NCBI RefSeq assembly: GCF_022095675.1
Contig: NZ_JAHYSG010000081.1
Coordinates: forward strand, 1-57,366
DNA from: Dactylosporangium sp. AC04546
GTDB taxonomy: Bacteria > Actinomycetota > Actinomycetes > Mycobacteriales > Micromonosporaceae
DNA: 57,366 nt
Direction: 5' to 3'
Shown: positions 1 to 8,442 of the stretch, piece after piece
How positions within the stretch are numbered: the first letter of the stretch is position 1
Layout of the letters: every line of letters begins with the position of its first letter
Position numbers and translations under genes: made by a program
Notes under the pieces: generated by a model
What the model saw: only the letters and a program-made list of their open reading frames with translations
The model's database searches: none
Told to the model about the DNA's origin: nothing

Positions 1-1754
1 ACCCGGTGGTGCGCCGGGCCGCCGTCGACACCGCCGGACGCGACGACGGCCACCCGGCCGCCGCCCTCGCCCGGGAGCGGGTCCGCGCCGCGGGTGCCGC
101 GGCGGTGCTCGACGAGCTGAGCCGGCTGGCCCTCGACCGGCCGGGCCTGGCCGCCTGGTGCGCGGCGCACAGCCTGCTGCCAGCCGACCCGCCCGACGCG
201 GCCGCGCTGCTGCTGCTCACCGGCCAGACCGACCGGCACCGGGCCCTCGACCCGGACGGTGCGCTGCTGGCGGCCGCGTTCGCGGTGGCCGGCCCCGTCC
301 GCCGCGAACGGCTCCTCGAGGCCGTCGCCGGCGCCGGGGTCGACCTGGTTGCGCTCGCCGCCGGCCGGGTCGGGCGCGACCCGCGGCAGCGGGCGTTCGT
401 CGTCGAGCACCTCACCGACCGGCGGGACTGGCCGGCCGCCTGGCGCATGATCTGGGACCTGCCCGTCGCCGAGGCCGTCGCCGCCGCCCACCGCCTCGGC
501 CCGTGGCGGCCCGAGCGGGACGGCGGCCTGTTCGCGGTGCTCGCCGCCGCCGACCCGGACCGGCTGCGCGCGGCCGCCGCCCGCCTGCCGCGGCCCGTCC
601 GGGTGGCCGTCGGCGGGGACCTGAACGACCTGGCGCTCTCGCCCGACGCGAGCCGCCTCGCCCTGCGCTACCGCGCCTATCCGGGCCAGCGGGAGTTCCT
701 CGACGACGTCGACCTCGGCTCCGGCCGGGTCGTGCACCGGTACGTCTCGCGGGGCATCGGCGGGGACCCCGGCCGGCGGCGCGGCATCGTCCACTTCGGA
801 GCGTCGATCGTGGACGCCGGCTCGGCCGACCTGCGCCGGCCCGCCGGGCTGCGGCGCTGCGCCGGCGGCCGGCAGGCGATCCTGCACGGCCCGGCCGGGT
901 TCTCCTGCGTGCGGCCCCTCGGCGCCGGGTTCGTCGCGCTGCGCACCGACGGCACGCTGCTGTTCGGCGGCCCGGACGGGGTGCGGCGTACCGCCGGGCC
1001 GGTCCGCCCGACGATGCACCACCACGACAACGGTCAGTGGCTGGCCGTCGCGCCGCACGGCGCGTACCTGGCGGTCGCCGTCGAGGAGGCGCTCGTCCTG
1101 CTCGACGGGCACGGCGCGCCGGTCGTGACCCGGCCGGGCGCCGGCTACCGGGGCGTCGCGTTCGCCGCCGCCGACCAGGTCGTGGCGCTCGAACACGGCG
1201 CCGGCCTGCCGCGGCTGACCCGCTGGCGGATCGCCGGCGCCGCGCTCGTGCAGGAGGCCACCGCCGAGGTGCCCGCCGCCGATGACCTCGACGGGCTCGA
1301 CGGCACGGGCCTGCTCGTCCTGGCCGACGGCACCCACCTGGCCCGGTGCCGCGACGCGCTGACCCTCGAACCGCGCGACCTCGGCGACCCCGGCGACCTC
1401 GGTGACCCTGTTGACCCTGTTGACCCCGATGATCTCGGCGCGCTGCGCCGCCGGCCCTACCCGCGGGCCGCGGCCGGACGGGTCGCCGTCGTGCACGCGC
1501 GCGACGTCGAGGTCCGCCCGCACCCCGCCTACCGGCTGGCGGCCCGGCCGCTGGGCGAGCTCGTCCCGGCCGACCTCGGGACGGTCGAGGAGGAGCTGGC
1601 GCGGGGCGCCCACGAGGTACTGACGGTGCTGCGTGACTGCCTGCGGGCCCGGTTCGGCACCGAGATCGCCCTCGGCTGCCCGGGCGCCCGCGCGGCCGGT
1701 CCCACCGACATCGCGCTCGGAGCGCCAGGGACCCTCGGGAACGAGGCCGCGTGA
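1..1754 (+). CDS. alpha-solenoid / beta-propeller protein, 5' partial
   Basis: The reading frame is open to the left edge, so the start lies outside the window. The visible part aligns with residues from about 113 onward of the next gene (shared features include ARERV/ARGRL, LALDRP, AAWCAAH/AEWCAAH and LLPADP). The first ~200 visible residues are helical, Ala/Leu-rich repeats resembling a HEAT-like solenoid. Residues ~200-455 form WD40/YVTN-like blades (LALSPDASRLAL, FVALRTDGTLLFG, GTGLLVLADGTHLA). A low-complexity linker of DPGDLG/DPVDP repeats follows, encoded by 9-bp tandem DNA repeats near 1380-1430. The last ~110 residues match the tail of the paralog. The stop overlaps the next start in a GTGA. 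The function is unknown; I infer a scaffold or sensor acting with the Hsp70 downstream. Confidence 0.75.
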   Translation, partial: PVVRRAAVDTAGRDDGHPAAALARERVRAAGAAAVLDELSRLALDRPGLAAWCAAHSLLPADPPDAAALLLLTGQTDRHRALDPDGALLAAAFAVAGPVRRERLLEAVAGAGVDLVALAAGRVGRDPRQRAFVVEHLTDRRDWPAAWRMIWDLPVAEAVAAAHRLGPWRPERDGGLFAVLAAADPDRLRAAAARLPRPVRVAVGGDLNDLALSPDASRLALRYRAYPGQREFLDDVDLGSGRVVHRYVSRGIGGDPGRRRGIVHFGASIVDAGSADLRRPAGLRRCAGGRQAILHGPAGFSCVRPLGAGFVALRTDGTLLFGGPDGVRRTAGPVRPTMHHHDNGQWLAVAPHGAYLAVAVEEALVLLDGHGAPVVTRPGAGYRGVAFAAADQVVALEHGAGLPRLTRWRIAGAALVQEATAEVPAADDLDGLDGTGLLVLADGTHLARCRDALTLEPRDLGDPGDLGDPVDPVDPDDLGALRRRPYPRAAAGRVAVVHARDVEVRPHPAYRLAARPLGELVPADLGTVEEELARGAHEVLTVLRDCLRARFGTEIALGCPGARAAGPTDIALGAPGTLGNEAA

Positions 1755-3727
1755 ACCGGCTGCATGCGTGGCGCCTGGCGGCGGAGGTCCCGCGGGACTT
1801 CGCCGGCCACGCCTGGCAGGACCTGGTGACGGCCGCCGCCGACGGTGACGAGGCGGCCGTCGCCGCGGTGCGCCGCCTGGTGGGGCGCCAGCCGTATCCG
1901 CTGCCGATCCGGGCCGCGCGGGGCCTGTGGAGCATCGTGCTCGCCGACGGGCCGCTCGACCCGGCCCTGTGGGAGGCCGCGCTCGACGGCACCGGACCGC
2001 ACCCGGCGGACCACCGGCTCCGGGCGCTGCTGTGGGTCACGGACCCGCACCACGGCCCGCTCGACGGCGATCCCCGCGTGCACGCGACCGTCCTCGAGGC
2101 GGCCGCCCGCGGCGACGGGCACCCGATCGCCGCCATGGCCCGCGGGCGGCTGCTGGAGCACGGCGCCGCCGCCTTCGCCGAGCAGCTGTGCGAGCTCGCG
2201 CTCGACCGGCCCGAGCTCGCCGAGTGGTGCGCCGCGCACGACCTCCTGCCGGCCGACCCGACCGAGGCGGCCGTGTTCCTGCTGCTGACGTGGCAGCTGG
2301 AGCGGTACCGCGCGGCCGACCCGGACGGCCGCCTGGTCGCCGCAGCGTTCACCGGCGCCGATCCGCAGCGGCGCGGCCGCCTGCTCGCGGCGATGGCGAA
2401 CGAGGGCGACTTCGACCTCGTCGCGGTCGCCGCCGGGCAGGTCAGCGACCGCCCCGACCACCGTGGGCTGGTCGTGGAGCACTTCGCCGCCCGCAACGAC
2501 TGGCCGCAGCTGTGGCGCCTCATCTGGGACCTGCCGATCGTCGAGGCGGCGGCCGCGGTCCAGCGGACCGGCGACTGGAGCCCCGACGGCCCGGCCGACC
2601 GGGCGCTGCACGCGGTCCTGGCCGGCGCCGACCTGGAGTGGCTGGCAGGTACCGCCGAGGTGATGCCCGAGGTGGACCGCGTCGTGCTGCCCGGCCGCCC
2701 CCTGGAGATGGCCCTGTCGCCCGGCGGCGCCCGGCTCGCCGTCGGCTACGCCGGTCCGCTCACCGGCCGCGTCCACGACGTCGAGGTCGCCACCGACGCG
2801 GGCGGGCCGCACTGCCACTGGGACCCCGGGCCGGACGGCCCGCGGCACCTGGTCCACCTCGGCGGGGTGATGGTCGGCGCCGAGCGGACCGGCCTGTTCC
2901 GCTATGAGTACGGCGGGCGGGAGCGCCTGTACGACGAGCCGGTCGTGACCGTGCTGCCGCTCGGCACCGGGTTCGTCGCGCTGGCGGAGGACGGCACGCT
3001 GCTGTTCGGCGACGCGGACGGCCTGACCCGGGAGCAGGCGTGGCCGGCGCCGGACCGGCCGTACGGCCTCGCCGCCGCGCCCGGCGGCCGGCAGCTCGCC
3101 GTGGCCGCCGCGACTCGGCTCCACCTGCTCGACGGCTGGGGCGCGCCGGTCGCCTCGGTCGCCGCGGCGGCCACCGGCGGCCTCGCCTTCACCGCCCACG
3201 ACACGCTCGTCACGCTCGCCGGCGGGCAGCTGACCCGCTGGCACGCGGCGCAGCGGCGGCTGGAGCGGCGGGACGCGGTCCCCGCGACCGGTGGGCGCCT
3301 CGACGTCGTCGACGGCATGGGCCTGCTGGTCCTGACCGACGGCGACACCGTCGTGTTCCGCGACGCGGCGACCCTCGCACCGTGCGCGCCCGACCTGGAA
3401 GGCCCCGCCGCCCACCCCTACCCCCGGGCCGCGGCCGGGCGGATCGCCGTCGCCCGGCCCGAGGACGGTCCGACGTGCGTCGTCGAGGTGCTGCCACCGC
3501 CGGCGCACCGGCTGGTCGGCCGGCCGATCGGCGGGCTCACCCCGGCCGACCTCGCCACCGTCGAGGCGGAGGTCGCCGCCGACCGGGCCGGACCCTGGGA
3601 GCGGCGCCTCCTCGAACTGCTGCGCGACACCCTCCGCGTCCGGTTCGACCACGAGATCGCCCTGGGCGGGTCCGCCAGCGTCGCGGGCGACACCGACATC
3701 GTCATCGCCAGAGGGGAACCGGCTTGA
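1751..3727 (+). CDS. alpha-solenoid / beta-propeller protein (paralog of preceding gene)
   Basis: 658 residues from a GTG start that overlaps the upstream stop by 4 nt. Residues ~20-300 are helical repeats (solenoid-like). Residues ~315-545 carry degenerate propeller blades such as MALSPGGARLAVGY, FVALAEDGTLLFGD, AAAPGGRQLAVAA and GMGLLVLTDGDTVVF. Residues ~550-658 form a conserved tail (LTPADLATVEAEV, RVRFDHEIALGG) shared with the upstream paralog. No signal peptide or membrane segment is visible, so it is probably cytosolic. It is a tandem duplicate followed by an Hsp70-like ATPase through a TTGA overlap, so all three are probably made together. I do not recognise a named family; bacterial propeller proteins of NTPase-dependent conflict systems are a possible relation. 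Confidence 0.8.
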   Translation: MNRLHAWRLAAEVPRDFAGHAWQDLVTAAADGDEAAVAAVRRLVGRQPYPLPIRAARGLWSIVLADGPLDPALWEAALDGTGPHPADHRLRALLWVTDPHHGPLDGDPRVHATVLEAAARGDGHPIAAMARGRLLEHGAAAFAEQLCELALDRPELAEWCAAHDLLPADPTEAAVFLLLTWQLERYRAADPDGRLVAAAFTGADPQRRGRLLAAMANEGDFDLVAVAAGQVSDRPDHRGLVVEHFAARNDWPQLWRLIWDLPIVEAAAAVQRTGDWSPDGPADRALHAVLAGADLEWLAGTAEVMPEVDRVVLPGRPLEMALSPGGARLAVGYAGPLTGRVHDVEVATDAGGPHCHWDPGPDGPRHLVHLGGVMVGAERTGLFRYEYGGRERLYDEPVVTVLPLGTGFVALAEDGTLLFGDADGLTREQAWPAPDRPYGLAAAPGGRQLAVAAATRLHLLDGWGAPVASVAAAATGGLAFTAHDTLVTLAGGQLTRWHAAQRRLERRDAVPATGGRLDVVDGMGLLVLTDGDTVVFRDAATLAPCAPDLEGPAAHPYPRAAAGRIAVARPEDGPTCVVEVLPPPAHRLVGRPIGGLTPADLATVEAEVAADRAGPWERRLLELLRDTLRVRFDHEIALGGSASVAGDTDIVIARGEPA

Positions 3728-5322
3728 CCGAGCGGATCGGCATCGACTTCGGCACCGCGAACACCGTCGTCGCGCGGTGGGACGACGGCCGCGCCGAGCC
3801 CGTCGCGCTGCCCGGCTACGACGTCGTCCGCGAGCCCGTGCCGGGGCTGCTGCAGCGGGTCGTGCCGTCCGTCATCGGGTACCGCGAGGTGGGCGCGCGG
3901 CTGTCGGCCGTGCTCGGCGCCGGCGCGCTCACCCTGCCGCCCGACGCCGGCACGGTCTTCCGCTCGATGAAGAGCCACCTGTCGGGCCGGGTCGCCGATG
4001 TGCCCCGGCGCGTCGGCGAGCACCGGATCAGCGGCCGTGACGCGGCGACCGAGTTCCTGCGCGGCGTCACCGCCCTCGCCGTCCTCGCGATCGGCGCCGA
4101 CGACCTGGAGATCGTCGCCACCGCGCCGGTCGAGACGTTCGACTCGTACCGCGACTGGCTCGTCACCGAGGTCGGCGCCGACCTGCCGCAGGCCCGCCTG
4201 CGGGTCGTCGACGAGGCGACCGCGGCGGCCGTCGGCTACGGCGCGCGGATGAGCCCCGGCGACACGTTCTGCGTCTTCGACTTCGGCGCCGGCACCCTCG
4301 ACGTGTCGGTGGTGCGCGTCCGCGACGCCGACGAGGCGGGCAGCGGGGCGGGCGTGCGGGTGATCGCCAAGGCCGGCGCGGACCTGGGCGGCAACCACGT
4401 CGACGCCCTGCTGGCCCGGCACGTGCTGGAGCGGGCCGGCGGCCCGCCGCGCGACCCGATCCGGCACAACCAGGTCTTCGCGGCGCTCCTGCGGGAGGCC
4501 GAGGCCGCCAAGGTGGCGCTCAGCCACACCGAGACCGCGACGGTCGCGGTGCCCGGGGCGCGGCCGGTGCGCATCGCGCGGGACGAGTTCGAGCGGCTGC
4601 TGCAGCAGCAGGACGTGCTGGGCCGGGTCAACCGGACCCTGCGCCGGGTGCTCGACGCGGCCGCCGGGCGCGGCTACCCCGCCGGCGACCTGGCCCGCGT
4701 GTTCCTCGTCGGCGGCACGAGCCTGGTTCCCGCGGTACAGGACCTCCTGAGGTTGCAGTTCGAACCGGGAGTCCTGCACCTGGACCGGCCCCTGGAGGCG
4801 GTGGCGGTCGGGGCGGCCGGCATCGCCGGCGGGCGCGAGCTGCACGACCACATCCAGCACGACTACGCCATCCGGCACGTCGACCAGGCCTCCGGGGCGT
4901 ACCGCTTCGAGCCGCTCGTCGCCGCCGGCACCCCGTACCCGACGGAGGAGCCGGTCAAGTCGCTCACCATCCGCGGGGTCCGCAGCGGCCAGCGCCGGCT
5001 CGGCCTCGCCGTGTACGAGCTGGCCCACGCGACGGCCCGCGACGGCGGCGCCGGCGGCGCCGACATCGAGATCGTGTTCGACCGCGACGGCGGCGCCCGG
5101 GCCGTCGGCGTCACCGACCAGCAGCGCCAGGAGCGCAGCACGCTGTGGCTCAACGAGGACAGCCCCACGTTCCTGGAGGCCGACCCGCCGGCCCAGGCCG
5201 GCGCCGACCGGTTCCTGCTGGAGTTCCGCATCGACTCGCAGAAGCGGCTCACCGTTTCCGCCTTCGACCTCGACCGCAAGACCTGGCTGCTGCAGCGGCG
5301 GCCGGTCGTGCGGCTCGCCTGA
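3724..5322 (+). CDS. Hsp70/DnaK-type actin-fold ATPase, lidless
   Basis: The chosen start is TTG at 3724, overlapping the upstream stop (TTGA). The protein then begins directly before the phosphate-1 loop GIDFGTANT. This gives 532 residues; any start further upstream would read through the preceding gene. The phosphate-2 motif FDFGAGTLDVS is near residue 184 and the adenosine motif FLVGGTSLVPAVQ near 325, so the ATPase domain looks intact. The C-terminal ~150 residues resemble a beta substrate-binding domain (RIDSQKRLTVSAFDLD) but end without the helical lid of DnaK. Canonical DnaK is ~610-640 residues. There is no dnaJ or grpE nearby. The tight coupling to two propeller proteins suggests a dedicated client or assembly role rather than general folding. 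Confidence 0.88.
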   Translation: MTERIGIDFGTANTVVARWDDGRAEPVALPGYDVVREPVPGLLQRVVPSVIGYREVGARLSAVLGAGALTLPPDAGTVFRSMKSHLSGRVADVPRRVGEHRISGRDAATEFLRGVTALAVLAIGADDLEIVATAPVETFDSYRDWLVTEVGADLPQARLRVVDEATAAAVGYGARMSPGDTFCVFDFGAGTLDVSVVRVRDADEAGSGAGVRVIAKAGADLGGNHVDALLARHVLERAGGPPRDPIRHNQVFAALLREAEAAKVALSHTETATVAVPGARPVRIARDEFERLLQQQDVLGRVNRTLRRVLDAAAGRGYPAGDLARVFLVGGTSLVPAVQDLLRLQFEPGVLHLDRPLEAVAVGAAGIAGGRELHDHIQHDYAIRHVDQASGAYRFEPLVAAGTPYPTEEPVKSLTIRGVRSGQRRLGLAVYELAHATARDGGAGGADIEIVFDRDGGARAVGVTDQQRQERSTLWLNEDSPTFLEADPPAQAGADRFLLEFRIDSQKRLTVSAFDLDRKTWLLQRRPVVRLA

Positions 5323-5338
5323 CGTCCCGGAGGTACCG

Positions 5339-5746
5339 ATGTCCCACTTCACCCGCGTCCGGACCGCGCTGCGCGACGCGGACCTCCTCGTGGGCGCGCT
5401 CGCCGCGGCCGGCTTCGGCACGGTCGAGGTCCACGACGCGCCGCAGACCCTGTACGGCTACCAGGGCGACGCCCGGCCGGAGCGCGCCGAGGTCATCGTC
5501 CGCCGGGCCCACCTCGGCACGGCCAGCAACGACCTCGGCTTCCGCCGCACGGCCGACGGCACCTTCGAGGCCATCATCAGCGAGTACGACCGCCGCTGGT
5601 ACGACGAGACGTGGCTCGGCACCGTCTCGCAGCACTACGCGCACGCGGCGACGCTGCGCTACGCGCGGGATAACGGCTTCGAGGTGGCGACCGAGGAGCG
5701 CGACGCCGACGGCACGCTGCGGCTGACGCTGCGCCGCTTCACCTGA
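5339..5746 (+). CDS. DUF1257 (Ycf35-like) small protein
   Basis: 135 residues starting MSHFTRV, with a GGAGG ribosome site at about 5328-5332. The opening MSHFT, the aromatic YGYQGD segment, the FRRTADGTFEAIISEYDR block and the terminal two-strand unit ending LRLTLRRF match the DUF1257/Ycf35 family, which is typically 110-140 residues. The biochemical function of the family is unknown. It is the last gene of the propeller-Hsp70 operon, 16 bp after the Hsp70 stop. Its 3' end overlaps the convergent TetR gene by 8 bp. From memory, Ycf35-like proteins recur beside AAA ATPases in bacterial NTP-dependent conflict systems; that link is inference here. Confidence 0.75.
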   Translation: MSHFTRVRTALRDADLLVGALAAAGFGTVEVHDAPQTLYGYQGDARPERAEVIVRRAHLGTASNDLGFRRTADGTFEAIISEYDRRWYDETWLGTVSQHYAHAATLRYARDNGFEVATEERDADGTLRLTLRRFT

Positions 5747-6296
5747 GCTCGTCGCGCAGGTCCGCGAACGCCGCGCGGACGTGCGCCGCGAGCGGCCCGG
5801 CGTCGTCCCCGACCCAGCGGACGAACGCGACCTTGAACAGGGCGATGCCGACCTCGCCGGCCAGGTCGGCGGCCGGCGCCGCGACCCCGCGCTCGCGCAG
5901 CGCTTCGGCGAGGGCGCCGGCGAGCGTCGCGAGCTTCACCAGCTCGCGCTCCCGCAGCTCCCGGTTGGCCTCGATGACGACCTGCCGCTGCCGGGCCAGC
6001 TCCCGCCGCGCGTCGAACTGCCCGCCGACCCCCTCCAGGGCCGCGACCACCGCCCGGATCGGGCTCGCGTCCGCCGGCGCCGCGGCGACCGCCGTGACGA
6101 GGGACTCCTGCAGCGCGGCCGACCCGGCGAACAGCACCTCCCGCTTGTCGGCGTAGTGCCGGAAGAACGTGCGCTCGGTGAGCCCGGCCCGCCCGGCGAT
6201 CTCGGCCACCGTGACCTGCTCGAACCCCCGCTCCCGATAGAGCGCGAGGGCCGCCTGCTCCAGCCGGCCGCGGGCGTTGGGCTCCCATCGACTCAT
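5739..6296 (-). CDS. TetR-family transcriptional repressor
   Basis: 185 residues from ATG at 6296 (MSRWEPNARG). An upstream in-frame ATG exists but would lie in the operator region. The N-terminal helix-turn-helix reads FEQVTVAEIAGRAGLTERTF, followed by FRHYADKREVLF, a textbook TetR DNA-binding domain. The C-terminal half (~120 residues) is a ligand-binding domain of unknown specificity. It is divergent from a NAD-dependent epimerase gene, and two near-identical 21-bp palindromes lie in the shared intergenic region. It probably represses that gene and itself. Confidence 0.9.
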   Translation of the reverse strand: MSRWEPNARGRLEQAALALYRERGFEQVTVAEIAGRAGLTERTFFRHYADKREVLFAGSAALQESLVTAVAAAPADASPIRAVVAALEGVGGQFDARRELARQRQVVIEANRELRERELVKLATLAGALAEALRERGVAAPAADLAGEVGIALFKVAFVRWVGDDAGPLAAHVRAAFADLRDELR

Positions 6297-6310
6297 GACC
6301 CCGATCATAG

Positions 6311-6331
6311 TGATGGCAGCGACTGACATCA
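6311..6331. promoter_or_regulatory. TetR operator copy 1 (21-bp palindrome)
   Basis: Inverted repeat with arms TGATG, CAG and CTG, CATCA around a CGA centre. It lies 14 bp upstream of the tetR start codon and has the size and symmetry of a TetR-family operator. Confidence 0.7.
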
Positions 6332-6345
6332 CGCGCTACGCTTTG

Positions 6346-6366
6346 CGATGACAGCAACTGACATCA
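6346..6366. promoter_or_regulatory. TetR operator copy 2 (21-bp palindrome)
   Basis: Same core as copy 1 (GATG, CAG, CTG, CATC), with a CAA centre. It is offset by 35 bp and sits immediately before the AGGAGG ribosome site of the epimerase gene, so a bound dimer here would block that transcript. Confidence 0.7.
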
Positions 6367-6379
6367 GGAGGTACCCCAG

Positions 6380-7294
6380 ATGCGTGTCTTCGTCACCGGA
6401 GCGTCCGGCTGGATCGGCTCCGCGACCGTTCCCGAGCTGCTGGCCGCCGGCCACGCCGTGGTGGGTCTGGCCCGCTCCGACCGTGCGGCCGCCGCCCTGA
6501 CCGCCGCGGGCGCCGAGGTGCGCCGCGGCACGCTCGAGGACCTCGACGTGCTGGCGGACGCGGCCGGCGCCGCGGACGGCGTGATCCACCTCGCGTTCCA
6601 GCACGACGTGGCGTTCTCCGGCGGCTTCCAGGCCGCCGCGCAGGCCGACCGCCGCGCGGTGGAGGCGATGGGCGCGGCCCTGAAGGGCTCGGACCGCCCG
6701 TTCGTGCTGGCCTCGGGCCTGCTGGGCCTCACACCGGGCCGCCTGGCCACCGAACGCGACGGCCGCGAGCCCGAGGGCGATCAGGCGTCAGCCGGTCCGG
6801 ACGCCCGGCACGCGACCGCGCGGTTCACCCTCGCGCTGGCCGAGCGGGGCGTGCGCTCGTCCGTGCTGCGCCTGCCGCCGACCGTGCACGGCGACGGCGA
6901 CCCGGGCTTCCTGACCGCCATCGTGACCGCCGCCCGGGAGCACGGCGTCTCCGGCTACCTCGGCGACGGCGCGAACCGCTGGCCGGCCGTGCACCGCCTC
7001 GACGCCGCCCACCTGTTCCGCCTGGCGCTGGAGCGGGCGCCCGCCGGTGCGGTGCTGCACGCGGCCGGCGACGAGGGCGTCGCGATCCGGGCGGTCGCCG
7101 AGGTGATCGGCCGCCACCTCGGCCTGCCGGTGGCGCCGGTCGAGCCGGCCCACTTCACCTGGCTCGCCGGCCTCGTGGGCATCGACAGCCCGGCCTCGGC
7201 GGCGCTGACCCGCGACCTGCTCGGCTGGCACCCCACCCGGCCCGGCCTGCTCGACGACCTGGAGCAGGGCCACTACTTCCGCAGCGCCGGGTAG
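6380..7294 (+). CDS. NAD(P)-dependent epimerase/dehydratase-type SDR
   Basis: 304 residues with a strong AGGAGG site at 6366-6371. The N-terminal GASGWIGS motif is the extended-SDR nucleotide-binding loop. The middle contains VIHLAFQHD and FVLASGLLG, the positions where the catalytic Ser/Tyr region normally lies; a clear YxxxK is not obvious, as in many atypical extended SDRs. The C-terminal half has VHRLDAAHLFRLALE, common to NmrA/epimerase-like oxidoreductases. It is divergent from a TetR gene with twin operators, so it is probably inducible by a small molecule. The substrate is unknown. Confidence 0.85.
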   Translation: MRVFVTGASGWIGSATVPELLAAGHAVVGLARSDRAAAALTAAGAEVRRGTLEDLDVLADAAGAADGVIHLAFQHDVAFSGGFQAAAQADRRAVEAMGAALKGSDRPFVLASGLLGLTPGRLATERDGREPEGDQASAGPDARHATARFTLALAERGVRSSVLRLPPTVHGDGDPGFLTAIVTAAREHGVSGYLGDGANRWPAVHRLDAAHLFRLALERAPAGAVLHAAGDEGVAIRAVAEVIGRHLGLPVAPVEPAHFTWLAGLVGIDSPASAALTRDLLGWHPTRPGLLDDLEQGHYFRSAG

Positions 7295-7305
7295 CCTGGC
7301 GGGCA

Positions 7306-7770
7306 ATGCTGACCGACGACGTGCGCACGCGGCTGGACGCGCTGCTCGACGAGTACCGCGCCCGGCTGCACGACAGCCTCGACGGGCTCACCGAGGAGGA
7401 GGCGCGGGCGCGGCTCGTGCCGTCGAAGACGACGCTGCTCGGGCTCGTCAAGCACGTCACCTACGTCGAGGGTGTGTGGTTCGACGAGGCGGTGACCGGC
7501 CGGTCGTACCGGGAGATCGGCAACGCCTCGTCGCCGGACCGGTCGTTCACGCTCCGGCCGGCCGACACGATCCCGTCCGTCCGCGCCGCGTACCGGGCCC
7601 GGTGCGAGGTGTCCCGCAGGCACGCGGCCGCCCTGGCGTTCGACGACGTCGTCACCGGGCGCGGCGGGCGCCGCCTGTGGGAGATCTACCTGCACATGCT
7701 GCGCGAGCTCGCCCAGCACCTGGGCCATGCCGACATCCTCCGCGAGCAGGTCCTGGCGGCCCGGGGCTGA
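7306..7770 (+). CDS. DinB/DUF664 family protein
   Basis: 154 residues starting at ATG 7306, 11 bp after the epimerase stop. It has the four-helix DinB-like fold signature: LVKHVTYVEGVWF (first metal-type His), RRHAAALAF and LHMLRELAQHLGHADILRE (second and third His). DUF664/DinB proteins of actinobacteria include mycothiol- or bacillithiol-dependent S-transferases. The three His positions support a metal site. The specific substrate cannot be told. Confidence 0.85.
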   Translation: MLTDDVRTRLDALLDEYRARLHDSLDGLTEEEARARLVPSKTTLLGLVKHVTYVEGVWFDEAVTGRSYREIGNASSPDRSFTLRPADTIPSVRAAYRARCEVSRRHAAALAFDDVVTGRGGRRLWEIYLHMLRELAQHLGHADILREQVLAARG

Positions 7771-7774
7771 GCCG

Positions 7775-8365
7775 TCACCCCGGCGGTCGGCGGCGGGCCT
7801 TCACGACCAGGTCCTGGTGGTGCGTCCAGCCGGCGCGCGACTCCGCCACGGCGATCTCCCAGCGGTCCGCGGGCAGGGCGCCGGTCACCGCGTCGAGGCC
7901 GATCGACGCCGGCCGCGGGGCGTGGGCGGCCGAGTGCGCGTCGGTGTGGTCGTGGCCGACGACGAGCAGCGTCCCGCCCGGGGCGACCGCCTCGGCCAGC
8001 CGCGCGACGAACTCGGCGAACGGCACCGCCGGGTGGACGTACTGGCTGACCACCAGGTCGTACCGCGCGGGCGGCTGCCAGGTGGTCAGGTCGGCCACGA
8101 CCCACTCGATGCGCGGCGCGACCTCGCCCGCACCGGCCTCGGCGTCGCGGACGGCGGTCGCCGACACGTCGACCGCCGTCACCCGCCAGCCCTGCCGGGC
8201 CAGCCACACGGCGTCGGCGCCCCGCCCGCAGCCGGCGTCCAGCGCGGTCCCGGCGGGCAGGCCGGCCACCTCGGTCACCAGCTGCGGGCCCGGCGAGCCG
8301 TGGTGGTGCGGTGTGTGCTCCCGGTAGTGCTGCTCCCACCACTGCGGGTCGAACGATGTGGTCAT
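7775..8365 (-). CDS. class I SAM-dependent methyltransferase
   Basis: 196 residues from ATG 8365 (MTTSFDPQWWEQHY). A GGAGG lies only 1 nt before this ATG, so the exact start is uncertain; an alternative ATG at 8407 has no ribosome site. Motif I is ALDAGCGRGADAVWLA, with an acidic motif II at VTAVDVS, DLTTW in motif III and PGGTLLVVGHD later. The size fits small-molecule methyltransferases of the tellurite-resistance/TehB-like type. It converges with the DinB gene (4 bp apart) and is divergent from the XRE-cupin regulator. Confidence 0.85.
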   Translation of the reverse strand: MTTSFDPQWWEQHYREHTPHHHGSPGPQLVTEVAGLPAGTALDAGCGRGADAVWLARQGWRVTAVDVSATAVRDAEAGAGEVAPRIEWVVADLTTWQPPARYDLVVSQYVHPAVPFAEFVARLAEAVAPGGTLLVVGHDHTDAHSAAHAPRPASIGLDAVTGALPADRWEIAVAESRAGWTHHQDLVVKARRRPPG

Positions 8366-8395
8366 GCCTCCACGGTACGGGTCCCAGCACTTCCG

Positions 8396-8435
8396 GCAAG
8401 ATCTCATGCGGTTTTGGCAAGAAGTCGCGTAGGCT
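8396..8435 (+). promoter_or_regulatory. candidate promoter/operator of XRE-cupin gene
   Basis: Two direct GGCAAGA half-sites (GCAAG at 8396 and 8417) lie 21 bp apart, two helical turns. They are followed by a TAGGCT -10-like hexamer at 8430-8435, 8 nt before the start codon. The same GCAAG half-site recurs in the palindrome before the exporter gene. Confidence 0.4.
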
Positions 8436-8442
8436 GGCCGGC

